DNA of 44,166 bases, from IMG/VR virus record IMGVR_UViG_3300047546_000731, positions 1 through 44,166 of that record; one strand, written 5' to 3'. This document shows positions 1 through 5,847 of this stretch, piece after piece. The notes under the pieces were generated by a model. It was not told where the DNA came from, did no database searches, and worked only from the letters and a program-made list of their open reading frames with translations. The translations under genes were made by a program, and so were the position numbers. The stretch's first letter is position 1, and each line of letters begins with the position of its first letter. This stretch comes from a virus.

Positions 1-106
1 CCATGAAACTCAAACCATAAGGAGGATCACAAACAACACTGTCAACACTACAATCCTCAACACCACTCAAAACATCCAAACAATCACCCAACAACAACGT
101 ATACAA
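1..106 (-). CDS. Duplicated 5' end of the DPPY methyltransferase gene (partial)
   Basis: This is the left-end copy of the first 35 or so codons of the methyltransferase encoded at 42838-44145, cut by the window edge. It is not a second gene; it exists because the circle was linearised with an overlap. The start is the TTG at 106-104, preceded on the minus strand by a GGGGGA ribosome site. Confidence 0.85.
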   Translation of the reverse strand, partial: MYTLLLGDCLDVLSGVEDCSVDSVVCDPPYGLSFM

Positions 107-127
107 TCAACATATCCCCCATTGACC
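1..127. repeat. Terminal direct repeat, left copy (assembly overlap of a circular genome)
   Basis: Bases 1-127 are identical to 44040-44166. The length of exactly 127 matches a common assembler k-mer, so this most likely is the overlap left when a circular or circularly permuted genome is written out linearly, not a physical phage end. The left copy carries the first codons of the leftward DPPY methyltransferase (TTG start at 106). Joining the ends gives a 44,039-bp circle. Confidence 0.93.
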
Positions 128-162
128 TAAACACGTCAACCAACTCTTAAATAAATTAGACT

Positions 163-230
163 ATATATCTACAAACAAGTAAGTTTTCAGAAGAAGCAAT
201 ATCGAAACTCTTACTTGTTTGTAGATATAT
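163..230. repeat. Perfect 21-bp inverted repeat
   Basis: The arms at 163-183 and 210-230 are exact reverse complements (21 of 21; core CTACAAACAAGTAAG) around a 26-base spacer. The inner flanks can extend the stem after a two-base bulge. As RNA this would be a long stable stem-loop on either strand; as DNA it could be a dimeric protein site. It lies just upstream of the leftward methyltransferase gene on the circular map. Confidence 0.85.
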
Positions 231-406
231 TTAAATATATGTCCTACACAAATTCGAACGCAAGATGACAAAACACAATAACAACAAAATAATACAACTA
301 TTTTTTACAATAGCATCAAAGCTTGTGACTCAATGATGAAAAGCGAAAGTGAGAAAATTTGGGGGTTACCTATTGCGATCTAGCCTTTTCGTTTTTGTTA
401 CAGTCC

Positions 407-428
407 TCTACATGTGACACGATGTAGA
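407..428. repeat. Small hairpin beside the G-rich run
   Basis: TCTACAT (407-413) and ATGTAGA (422-428) are perfect 7-bp arms around GTGACACG. It sits nine bases before the G-quadruplex motif. Function unknown. Confidence 0.5.
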
Positions 429-436
429 AAATGCGC

Positions 437-453
437 GGGAGGGAGGGGGAGGG
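437..453 (+). other. G-quadruplex motif
   Basis: The plus strand reads GGGAGGGAGGGGGAGGG: four runs of at least three G separated by single A bases, an ideal short-loop G4 pattern. It is the only such run I noticed in the genome and is non-coding. Confidence 0.7.
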
Positions 454-540
454 ATTTACCAGATATCCCCGGTTTACTGAGAATAAAAATGCCATTTACC
501 CGTCAAGCTTGACACGCTGCAATTGTTTACATTTGCCCGG

Positions 541-552
541 TTTTACGTAAAA
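541..552. repeat. 12-bp perfect palindrome
   Basis: TTTTACGTAAAA is self-complementary and lies between GC-rich segments. Possible protein-binding site; unproven. Confidence 0.45.
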
Positions 553-579
553 GCGCCCGCGAAATATATATTTAAGGTG

Positions 580-595
580 ATCCTAAATTTAGGAT
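580..595. repeat. 16-bp perfect palindrome
   Basis: ATCCTAAATTTAGGAT is fully self-complementary, with no spacer. It lies at the border between the AT-rich half and the GC word-repeat half, and resembles an operator or nucleoid-protein site. Confidence 0.5.
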
Positions 596-599
596 TTTC

Positions 600-1120
600 A
601 TTTGTTACGCCAGGGCGTTAAATGCCAACGCTAGCGGGTGTAGCGTACGGGCGCGTATAACGGGCATACGGGCGCGTTATATGATCGCGGGCATGTTTAC
701 CCGTACCGGGTAAATGCTGCAGCTACACGGGCGTACTACATGATGTACGGGCGCGTGGTAAATGCGGGCATGTAGCCTAATGTAAATAATTAAGGGATAG
801 CAGGTGATCGCGTACCGGGTGTATTACGGGCGCTTGACGTGTAACCGGGCGTGTAGTACTACCGGGCGTATACGGGGCGTATATGGGCGTTATACGGGCG
901 TGTAGCGGGTTGCAGCGTGTATATCGTTGCAGGTGATCGCGGGCATGTAACCGGGTTTATTATCTGCCCGTCAAGGTATCCGCAGCGATACCGGGCGATA
1001 TTCTACCGGGCGTGTATCTGCAGCTACACGGGCGTAATACTACCGGGTGCACGTGTAGCCGATACGGGCGCGTATTTTGCCCGTACGCGGGCATTATAGG
1101 ATCAGGTGAGAATATGCCCG
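600..1120. repeat. Interspersed short-word repeat tract
   Basis: Words of 6-16 bases recur without fixed period: TACGGGCGCG (about 647, 667, 746, 1063), GCAGCTACACGGGCGTA (near 719 and 1020, with small differences next to it), ACCGGGCG, GATCGCGGGCATGT (near 684 and 934) and GTGTAG. They are not tandem units of equal length and have no conserved spacers, so this is not a CRISPR array. The same vocabulary continues inside the neighbouring leftward genes up to about 3.7 kb. Confidence 0.7.
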
Positions 1121-1126
1121 TAAATG

Positions 1127-1154
1127 GAAAAAACCGGGCATTATCGCCCGGTTT
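1127..1154 (-). terminator. Rho-independent terminator of the small-gene operon
   Basis: On the minus strand AAACCGGGC and GCCCGGTTT form a perfect 9-bp stem around GATAAT, continuing into a T run. It lies 22 bases beyond the stop of the last small gene (1176), so it should end leftward transcription of 1176-3547. Confidence 0.85.
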
Positions 1155-1175
1155 GATGTCTAATTTGTACGCGTG

Positions 1176-1289
1176 TTATTCCGCGTTATATTTTTCCAAA
1201 GTATCGGCCGCATGCCATAGCGTACCACCCGCGATCGCGGCAGCTAGCACGGCCGCAGATAACAAAATAAGCGCGATTAATACCACCAT
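1176..1289 (-). CDS. Small membrane protein, 37 aa
   Basis: An ATG at 1289 opens 37 codons ending in TAA. The ribosome site AAGGTG lies 7 bases upstream, inside the last codons of the preceding gene, and the two genes abut (TGATATG). Residues 2-21 are almost entirely hydrophobic (VVLIALILLSAAVLAAAIAG), a single transmembrane helix, followed by a short polar tail ending in LEKYNAE. It is the last gene before the terminator. I recognise no family; small phage membrane proteins of this shape include holins and superinfection-exclusion proteins, but nothing here decides. Confidence 0.7.
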   Translation of the reverse strand: MVVLIALILLSAAVLAAAIAGGTLWHAADTLEKYNAE

Positions 1290-1290
1290 A

Positions 1291-1542
1291 TCAATACACC
1301 TTGATCCATTCTAACCCGTCAAATTTGAATTTCCGGGTGTCAAATTCCGATAGCTTGGTAGCCGATATGATCGCGCCCGTCAAAAATTCCTGCGTTATTT
1401 GCCCGGTTGTGATCGCGTCAATTAAACCGGATTTAAGGCGATCAATATCCCCCCATGATTCTACATGGGCGCATTTTGACGGTTGCATCAAGCGATCACC
1501 TTTAAGGTGTATCGTAACGTGAATTGCGTTTAACTGATCCAT
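1291..1542 (-). CDS. Hypothetical small soluble protein, 83 aa
   Basis: The ATG at 1542 was chosen over an upstream in-frame start because GGGGGAAATT immediately precedes it, the same ribosome-site style as its neighbours. The protein starts MDQLNAIHVTIHLKGDRL and ends DGLEWIKVY. It has no membrane segment, no Cys pair and no motif I can name. Its DNA is written in the same restricted words (GATCGCG, CCCGGTTG) as the adjacent non-coding tract. It belongs to a leftward operon of small genes, between two membrane proteins. Confidence 0.7.
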   Translation of the reverse strand: MDQLNAIHVTIHLKGDRLMQPSKCAHVESWGDIDRLKSGLIDAITTGQITQEFLTGAIISATKLSEFDTRKFKFDGLEWIKVY

Positions 1543-1559
1543 AATTTCCCCCATGTATC

Positions 1560-1754
1560 CTAGTACATCAAACCGATTAAATAGCGCAGCGTCAAAAATG
1601 CAGCTACACCCGCGCAAAATTTCGCGCTTGAAATGATCGCCCGGTAGCATGCCACGCTAGCGCGATCATGCATACCGTAAATCAGAAAACCACCGGCCCA
1701 TACTGTCAAATACATAACGCTAAAAAATAGCGCGTAATACTGATTAACTGTCAT
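1560..1754 (-). CDS. Small membrane protein with two predicted helices, 64 aa
   Basis: Starts at ATG 1754 with GGGGGAT upstream; that ribosome site overlaps the end of the 32-aa gene before it. Two hydrophobic segments are visible, about residues 7-27 (ALFFSVMYLTVWAGGFLIYG) and 43-63 (SAKFCAGVAAFLTLRYLIGL), joined by a short charged stretch with HDR. The hairpin topology fits a small inner-membrane protein such as a holin or pinholin-like protein, but family membership cannot be claimed, and the genome has another holin candidate at 25473-25805. Confidence 0.7.
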   Translation of the reverse strand: MTVNQYYALFFSVMYLTVWAGGFLIYGMHDRASVACYRAIISSAKFCAGVAAFLTLRYLIGLMY

Positions 1755-1760
1755 TTCTAA

Positions 1761-1859
1761 CTATCCCCCAATTACTGCATCGTTTACGATGATTTCGTAC
1801 AATCCCCATATCAATACCGCGATCCCTGCGGCAGCTAGCGCCCATAGTGTAATTAACAT
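1761..1859 (-). CDS. Tiny membrane protein, 32 aa
   Basis: ATG at 1859, stop TAG at 1761. Residues 2-20 (LITLWALAAAGIAVLIWGL) form one hydrophobic helix, followed by YEIIVNDAVIGG. The 3' codons GGG GGA TAG double as the ribosome site of the next gene, so translation is probably coupled. It is the first gene after the promoter-palindrome at 1891-1937. No family recognised. Confidence 0.65.
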   Translation of the reverse strand: MLITLWALAAAGIAVLIWGLYEIIVNDAVIGG

Positions 1860-1890
1860 AACCCGTACTACCTTCAATGTTTGATGTTTG

Positions 1891-1937
1891 ATTGTAGGAT
1901 AATAGGCGCGTATACGTCAAGGTTACGCGCCTATTAT
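1891..1937 (-). promoter_or_regulatory. Promoter overlapped by a perfect 14-bp inverted repeat
   Basis: Leftward: TTGACG (1915-1920), 18-base spacer, TACAAT (1891-1896), five of six matches to each sigma-70 box. An exact 14-bp inverted repeat (ATAATAGGCGCGTA; arms 1899-1912 and 1924-1937) places one arm in the promoter spacer and the other just upstream of the -35 box. This is the geometry of an operator that would block polymerase. As RNA it is also a strong hairpin after the stop of the gene ending at 1954, though its T run is on the plus-strand side only. Confidence 0.65.
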
Positions 1938-1953
1938 TTTCTACCGGGTGTAG

Positions 1954-2751
1954 CTATACCGTTTTCAGGTGCACCATTTTTTTCCTACCCTGCCCATGCG
2001 CAGCGAATACGATCACGCGCTTATTTGCATGCAGCATTTGATCGCGCATGCATAACCCACAAGCTTGACAATTAGCAGCGCGCCCGGTTTGTTCAGGACA
2101 TGGAATAAATGTGAACCCGTCATTTTTAAACGCGGTATCGTGCACATGTTCAGGGATCACGATCGCGGCAGCATAACCCGCAGCATGCGCAGCCTTAACA
2201 TGTTGCAGCGTCTCGCACGATCGTAAAACCGATATACGACCCCATGATGTACGTTTTGTATCGCGGGCGTGTGTGTACGTCCAAACGCGTACATTTTTAC
2301 CCTTGGCATTTCCGCGCGCTATATACCTATCGGCCGCAGCCGCTAATATCTGCGCAGCCTTATCCGTTCTAGCGTCTCCTACTACATGCAGCCTTAAATC
2401 CCGTTTACCCGTCAAGGTATCAATACCTGCAGCCTCAATTTGTGCAATTTCCGCGGGCGTCAATTCCGGGTGATCGCATGCCGCCTTATTTAATCTGGCC
2501 GTAGTAAACCCGGCCATACCAGTCTCCGCATAACAACCTGCGCCCATATGCGGGCAGCTTGACGGGCAGCTATTTTGTGCGACCCATGTAGCGGATACAC
2601 GGCCAATTTTGTTGTTGTCGGATATTTCTACCGCAGCGCAAATATCCGACAAATTCGATTTTGCGGGCGTGTATTCCGGGTGAAATATTGATTTGACTTG
2701 CATTTTCAATTCCAATTCACCCGCGTTGTTTATTACTGTTAAGATTCTCAT
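1954..2751 (-). CDS. Cys-rich GP88/DUF7227-like phage protein, 265 aa
   Basis: The ATG at 2751 follows GGGGGAAATA and overlaps the previous stop (TAATG). An early Cys cluster reads SCPSSCPHMGAGCYAE; then come LRLHVVGDARTD, VWTYTHARD, WGRISVLRSCE, IPCPEQTGR with CQACGLC, and a final IVFAAHG. This order (CP-x-x-CP...GCYA, then H-V/GD, W-T-Y-T, S, C-C-C cluster, F-x-x-H) is what I associate with the phage GP88/DUF7227-type families, whose biochemical role is not established. The paired Cys clusters suggest a bound metal or iron-sulfur cluster. The family call is from memory of the motif pattern, so moderate. It is the third gene of the leftward operon from 3547. Confidence 0.6.
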   Translation of the reverse strand: MRILTVINNAGELELKMQVKSIFHPEYTPAKSNLSDICAAVEISDNNKIGRVSATWVAQNSCPSSCPHMGAGCYAETGMAGFTTARLNKAACDHPELTPAEIAQIEAAGIDTLTGKRDLRLHVVGDARTDKAAQILAAAADRYIARGNAKGKNVRVWTYTHARDTKRTSWGRISVLRSCETLQHVKAAHAAGYAAAIVIPEHVHDTAFKNDGFTFIPCPEQTGRAANCQACGLCMRDQMLHANKRVIVFAAHGQGRKKMVHLKTV

Positions 2752-2990
2752 TATTTCCCCCATTCTCCCAATTTCCAATTATCTGATCGCAATTCCGTAG
2801 AATCACAAATAGCCGTGATACACCACCCGGCTACACGGGCGCCTAATTTCGTGATCGCGTAAAAATCCTTTAAGCTTGGTTCGAACCCGTACGAAATCCA
2901 TTCATTTGTATATGCGCGCAATTTTGGATTTTCCATTAATTCGCGCTTGACATCATTTACCGTCAAACCGGTAATTTCTACATTTTCCAT
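2751..2990 (-). CDS. Hypothetical protein, 79 aa
   Basis: ATG at 2990 with GGGGGAAATCGAATA upstream, overlapping the preceding stop. The protein begins MENVEITGLTVNDVKREL and ends in WKLGEWGK; it is mixed-charge and soluble. No domain recognised. Its 3' end provides the ribosome site for the Cys-rich protein, so the two are likely translated together. Confidence 0.65.
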   Translation of the reverse strand: MENVEITGLTVNDVKRELMENPKLRAYTNEWISYGFEPSLKDFYAITKLGARVAGWCITAICDSTELRSDNWKLGEWGK

Positions 2991-3547
2991 TATTCGATTT
3001 CCCCCATAACCTGATCACAAAAATACACCCGGAATTTGACCCGGTATATATCGGTACCATTTATTGTAACGATCAATTGATTTTCAGTATCGTTTTGCAT
3101 ATGGCATGCATCAATACCTAATTCGTACGCGCGATCGCGTACAAATTCAAAATCACCATTTTGGATGTATTCAAATGCCGCATGGCATTCTTCGATTTCG
3201 CGTAATTCGAAGCTATCGCCCGCAGCGTATAAAACCGGTTTTACGCTGCAATTTTCGCACATTTCATACATGATCGCGTCAATGGCATTTTGTACCATTG
3301 CACCCGGAATTAACGTTTTCTGTAAACCTTGACGGGTTGCAACATAATCCCCAATTGATCGCGCCAATTCCGCATAAGGCGGACACGGGCGTGTGATCAT
3401 GTCAATGTAGCGGATAGCTGCAGCAAACCGGGCGCGAAAATCGGAAAAATCCGATTCTACGGGTTTTACGCCCGTACAAAATCCGCGGGCGATCATTTCG
3501 CGCGCTAGGTCGCGGATATCTGCCCGGTTAAAAATAATTGGTTCCAT
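2990..3547 (-). CDS. Hypothetical protein, 185 aa
   Basis: ATG at 3547 preceded by GGGGGATTCT; an upstream in-frame ATG at 3562 lacks a ribosome site. The first gene after a strong leftward promoter (3577-3606). Contains several Cys and His residues spread along the chain (FCTGV, RPCPPY, YEMCENCS, ECHAAFE, DACHM), including a CENC pair, but no clear zinc-ribbon spacing. No family recognised. Confidence 0.65.
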   Translation of the reverse strand: MEPIIFNRADIRDLAREMIARGFCTGVKPVESDFSDFRARFAAAIRYIDMITRPCPPYAELARSIGDYVATRQGLQKTLIPGAMVQNAIDAIMYEMCENCSVKPVLYAAGDSFELREIEECHAAFEYIQNGDFEFVRDRAYELGIDACHMQNDTENQLIVTINGTDIYRVKFRVYFCDQVMGEIE

Positions 3548-3576
3548 AGAATCCCCCATCAAAGTATTGATGTAAC

Positions 3577-3606
3577 TTTATACGGGCATTGACGCGATTA
3601 TGTCAA
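3577..3606 (-). promoter_or_regulatory. Strong sigma-70-like promoter for the 3547-1954 genes
   Basis: On the minus strand: TTGACA (3601-3606, consensus), 18-base spacer, TATAAA (3577-3582). The predicted start lies about 20 bases before the ribosome site of the gene starting at 3547. Best promoter match I found in the window. Confidence 0.75.
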
Positions 3607-4137
3607 GGGTACGCGGGCAGCTATTTTTGACGTGTAACAAATGCCCGGGCGCGGGCGATCAATACCGGGCGAACGCTTGACATGCTACCGGGTGCACCTG
3701 CAGCTATACCGGGCAGATACACGGGCAGCGATCCAACCCGGCCGGTTTGCACCTTGACGGTATAGCGGGCGATCAATACCCGGGTTTGATCCTATCGGTT
3801 TGCATAGAACGGATTGCGCGCCCGAGAGATTCCAGATAATTTCCGGTCGCGGATGTGCGCGGGCACATATACGTGATTTACTACCCAAGCGTGGCGCCCA
3901 TTTGCGCCTATGCACATCCTAAAACGTATGCACACATTAACCTGTAAACCCGTAAGCTTGACCTACAACGCGCCTAATTTGCGTTCGTTTGCGTCCGGTT
4001 TGCAGCTACGTCCGGCGCCAGGCGATCATGCCATTATGTCCGTTCGATTTAGAATCCAATGCCAGATGCAGCGAGCTGTGGATCAGCCTGGTATGGATCT
4101 CAGCACATTTGCGACGTGGACACACACATGCACCTGC

Positions 4138-4162
4138 CCGTCCGTCCGTCCGTCCGTCCGTC
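4138..4162. repeat. CCGT tetranucleotide microsatellite, copy 1
   Basis: About six uninterrupted copies of CCGT. Perfect tetranucleotide tracts like this are rare in phage genomes and are prone to slippage. Two shorter tracts with the same unit lie at 4410-4426 and 5037-5049. Confidence 0.85.
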
Positions 4163-4201
4163 TTGCGTCCGTTTTAGCAGCCCGTCTCGGGTTAGCGTAT
4201 A

Positions 4202-4272
4202 TACGTGCGTTACGTGCGTTATCGTGCGGTAATACGTGCGATGCGAGCGCCTTACGTGCGGTCATCGTGCCT
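4202..4272. repeat. ACGTGCG word cluster
   Basis: ACGTGCG or CGTGCG occurs about six times in 70 bases (for example ACGTGCGTT twice in succession), with irregular spacing. Non-coding. Possibly a clustered protein-binding site or a slippage product. Confidence 0.55.
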
Positions 4273-4290
4273 GGCTCAAGCTTCTATAGT

Positions 4291-4324
4291 TTGTGGAGTC
4301 TAAAATCGATTCTAGGCTCCACAA
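4291..4324. repeat. 34-bp imperfect palindrome
   Basis: Begins TTGTGGAG and ends CTCCACAA, with a near-symmetric centre around AATCGATT; only two base-pair positions fail. No spacer, so a DNA cruciform or dimeric protein site is as likely as an RNA hairpin. It lies ten bases before the T run of the early-operon terminator. Confidence 0.6.
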
Positions 4325-4334
4325 CGAGACAAAG

Positions 4335-4365
4335 AAAAAACACGGCGGGTTGTTTACCTACCGTG
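4335..4365 (-). terminator. Rho-independent terminator of the early leftward operon
   Basis: Minus strand: CACGGTAGGT, loop AAACA, ACCCGCCGTG, then TTTTTT. Eight of ten stem pairs match. It lies about 65 bases beyond the stop at 4431, so it should end transcription of 4431-10289. Confidence 0.8.
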
Positions 4366-4409
4366 CTCACTATGCGCTATGTACGCTCGCTATGTACGCG
4401 TACACGCCT

Positions 4410-4426
4410 CCGTCCGTCCGTCCGTC
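4410..4426. repeat. CCGT microsatellite, copy 2
   Basis: Four copies of CCGT ending in CCC, directly beside the stop of the zinc-ribbon gene at 4431. Same unit as at 4138-4162. Confidence 0.75.
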
Positions 4427-4430
4427 CCGG

Positions 4431-4919
4431 TCATTGCTGCATCCAAGTCTCGGCATGCTCACAGTGCGCAAAGAAGCGCATAAACTCTGGTCTTTCCATT
4501 CTGTTCATTAGCCTGATGGCTCGCATCTCGCGATCATCCACCGGGGAGCTGAACTCCATGTCTTCTGGAAGCAGATGCCATGTGTCATCTGACATGTCAA
4601 GCAAGCTTAGGTTTGTGTTGATCATCGCGTTGTCTGGCACAGTCATTGACAACGTCTGCAGGTTGCCACGATCAAAGAACATATACTTGACCGCTTTACC
4701 TGTCGGAACAGGCAAGTTACGAACTGCGATCCTTCCTGACCACAAACGTGGCAGCAAGCTAAAGAACGATTCCGTACCTGCCTGAGAGACCATCACCTTG
4801 AGCTTGTCTGCGTACGTCACGGGTTCCGGATCACGGTGAACTTGGAACAATCGGCACTCGATACATTCACCATCAACTACCTGCATTGCGGGCACTCCGC
4901 ACTTTGGACATTTATCCAT
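4431..4919 (-). CDS. Zinc-ribbon protein, 162 aa
   Basis: Start ATG 4919, with GGGGATG upstream. A longer in-frame opening to 5057 has no ribosome site and would translate a GTCC repeat, so I reject it. Residues 4-22 carry C-P-K-C-G and C-I-E-C, two knuckles of a zinc ribbon, early in the chain. The rest (KVMVSQAGTESFFSLLP, then TVPDNAMINTNLSLLDM, ending HAETWMQQ) is unfamiliar. It is the last gene of the early operon, so a nucleic-acid or protein-binding accessory role is plausible but unproven. Confidence 0.65.
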   Translation of the reverse strand: MDKCPKCGVPAMQVVDGECIECRLFQVHRDPEPVTYADKLKVMVSQAGTESFFSLLPRLWSGRIAVRNLPVPTGKAVKYMFFDRGNLQTLSMTVPDNAMINTNLSLLDMSDDTWHLLPEDMEFSSPVDDREMRAIRLMNRMERPEFMRFFAHCEHAETWMQQ

Positions 4920-5036
4920 TTTGTCTACATCCCCATTTGCGTCAATGTGTGTGACGACTTTGCGTGTTTTCTGATTTGTTGGACACACACTACATTTGCT
5001 CGATATTAGGATATGAGCGTTGCTTATGTAGCATGT

Positions 5037-5049
5037 GTCCGTCCGTCCC
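5037..5049. repeat. GTCC microsatellite, copy 3
   Basis: Three copies of GTCC plus CC. It lies in the 168-base gap between the genes at 4431-4919 and 5088-5555. The rest of this gap shows nothing else distinct. Confidence 0.6.
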
Positions 5050-5087
5050 GACGTCATAGCTTGTGGCTATAAAATGTTGGTCAGTTA

Positions 5088-5555
5088 TTACGGATGCTTT
5101 GGGTTGAAAATCGCATCATGTTTACGCCAACGATTGTACTCATCAAGGTAATCATTGATCACCTCAGATTCCTTGACATGCTGGTTCCACATGTGTGCGT
5201 TGTCATCAAACTCATCTGCGGTGTACATCCAGATGCGCTCAATGTCATCTTCGGTAATCCGTGAAATCGTAAAGCTGACCGTGTCCATTACACGGATTCC
5301 GTAGTTCAGTTCCGCATCAATAGATACTTGTGTGAAGTGCGTGTTGACTTCCACCGTAATCTCTTTTGGCTCATACTTGCCGACCAACGTAAACTTTACG
5401 TTTGCACTGCAAGCGTGTTGATCGCCTTTGGTATCCATACCTATGGACGCATTGACAACGCGTACATCTTCCATCTCGCGAAGATGCTTGATGATGCCAC
5501 TGATTGTTTGCGCCACAGATCCTGTCTGTGTCCAGATTGCCTGATACGTGTTCAT
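5088..5555 (-). CDS. Hypothetical protein, 155 aa
   Basis: ATG 5555, with AAGGGGAATCAGTAGTT upstream; two bases separate it from the stop of the XRE gene. The sequence begins MNTYQAIWTQTGSVAQTISG and contains alternating beta-type stretches (NVKFTLVGKYEPKEITVEV) and a charged C-terminal helix region (DYLDEYNRWRKHDAIF). No known domain recognised. Within the early operon, downstream of the regulator. Confidence 0.65.
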   Translation of the reverse strand: MNTYQAIWTQTGSVAQTISGIIKHLREMEDVRVVNASIGMDTKGDQHACSANVKFTLVGKYEPKEITVEVNTHFTQVSIDAELNYGIRVMDTVSFTISRITEDDIERIWMYTADEFDDNAHMWNQHVKESEVINDYLDEYNRWRKHDAIFNPKHP

Positions 5556-5557
5556 AA

Positions 5558-5833
5558 CTACTGATTCCCCTTCAGTGCAGCAATGATTTGTGCGACCGCT
5601 GCAACGTCGCTATTGTCAAGACCGTAAGCTTGCACGGCCTTCAGAACATCTTCCCCGTAGTGATAGCGAATGTTCGCCACTAAGTACATCGCAGCACACT
5701 CGGTAAATGTGACACCCGTGATACTAGCAATTTCTTTGATGCGCTTTTGTGATGGCATACTCTTGCCACGCGCATACCTTGACACAACACCGTCGGTAAC
5801 TCCAAGAGCTTTCGACAACTCACTACCAGTCAT
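5558..5833 (-). CDS. XRE-family helix-turn-helix regulator, 91 aa
   Basis: Residues 3-36 (TGSELSKALGVTDGVVSRY then ARGKSMPSQKRIKEIAS) match a Cro/C1-type HTH: helix, turn at LGVTDG, recognition helix VVSRYARG. The rest is helical, possibly for dimerisation. Ribosome site CGGGGAAA. A 21-bp interrupted palindrome lies 14 bases upstream of the start, a natural autoregulatory operator. With no integrase in the genome it more likely times early genes than keeps lysogeny. Confidence 0.8.
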   Translation of the reverse strand: MTGSELSKALGVTDGVVSRYARGKSMPSQKRIKEIASITGVTFTECAAMYLVANIRYHYGEDVLKAVQAYGLDNSDVAAVAQIIAALKGNQ

Positions 5834-5847
5834 TGACTTTCCCCGTT

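Larger units (their letters stand above)
107..1175. other. Long non-coding region with inverted repeat, G4 motif, palindromes and word repeats
   Basis: I see no convincing gene in about 1.07 kb. The left half is AT-rich and holds a 21-bp inverted repeat (163-230), a hairpin (407-428), a G-rich run (437-453) and two perfect palindromes (541-552, 580-595). The right half (about 600-1120) is built from recurring short words such as TACGGGCG, ACCGGGCG, GATCGCG and GCAGCTA. It ends at the terminator of the leftward small-gene operon (1127-1154). Open frames on the plus strand here (917-1314) look like by-products of the repeats. The region could be a replication or regulatory locus; nothing proves it. 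Confidence 0.7.
3548..4430. other. Non-coding region with microsatellites, word repeats and palindrome
   Basis: Nearly 0.9 kb without a credible gene. It holds the promoter at 3577-3606, more CCGGGCG/GATCGCG-type words (3607-3760), two CCGT microsatellites (4138-4162 and 4410-4426), an ACGTGCG word cluster (4202-4272), a 34-bp imperfect palindrome (4291-4324) and the terminator of the early operon (4335-4365). A 291-codon plus-strand frame spans part of it but encodes low-complexity RPSVRPSV and runs across the zinc-ribbon gene, so I do not call it. Confidence 0.7.

Noticed and set aside
600-1120. Possible CRISPR array
   Set aside because: Repeated words are short, of unequal length and irregularly spaced, with no constant repeat-spacer unit and no cas genes.
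1231-1238. GCGATCGC (HIP1-like palindrome) as evidence for a cyanobacterial host
   Set aside because: Only a few copies were noticed (for example 1231 and 3131), not the high density expected, so no host claim is made.
917-1314. Plus-strand frames in the word-repeat tract
   Set aside because: They translate the GC word repeats, have no ribosome site and run antisense through the 37-aa membrane protein and its terminator.
3910-4785. 291-codon open frame on the plus strand
   Set aside because: It encodes low-complexity RPSVRPSV from the CCGT tracts, has no ribosome site, and overlaps the better-supported zinc-ribbon gene on the other strand.
4920-5057. N-terminal extension of the zinc-ribbon protein (extra CSVC motif)
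   Set aside because: The upstream ATG has no ribosome site and its codons include a GTCC microsatellite; the internal ATG at 4919 has a good GGGGA site.
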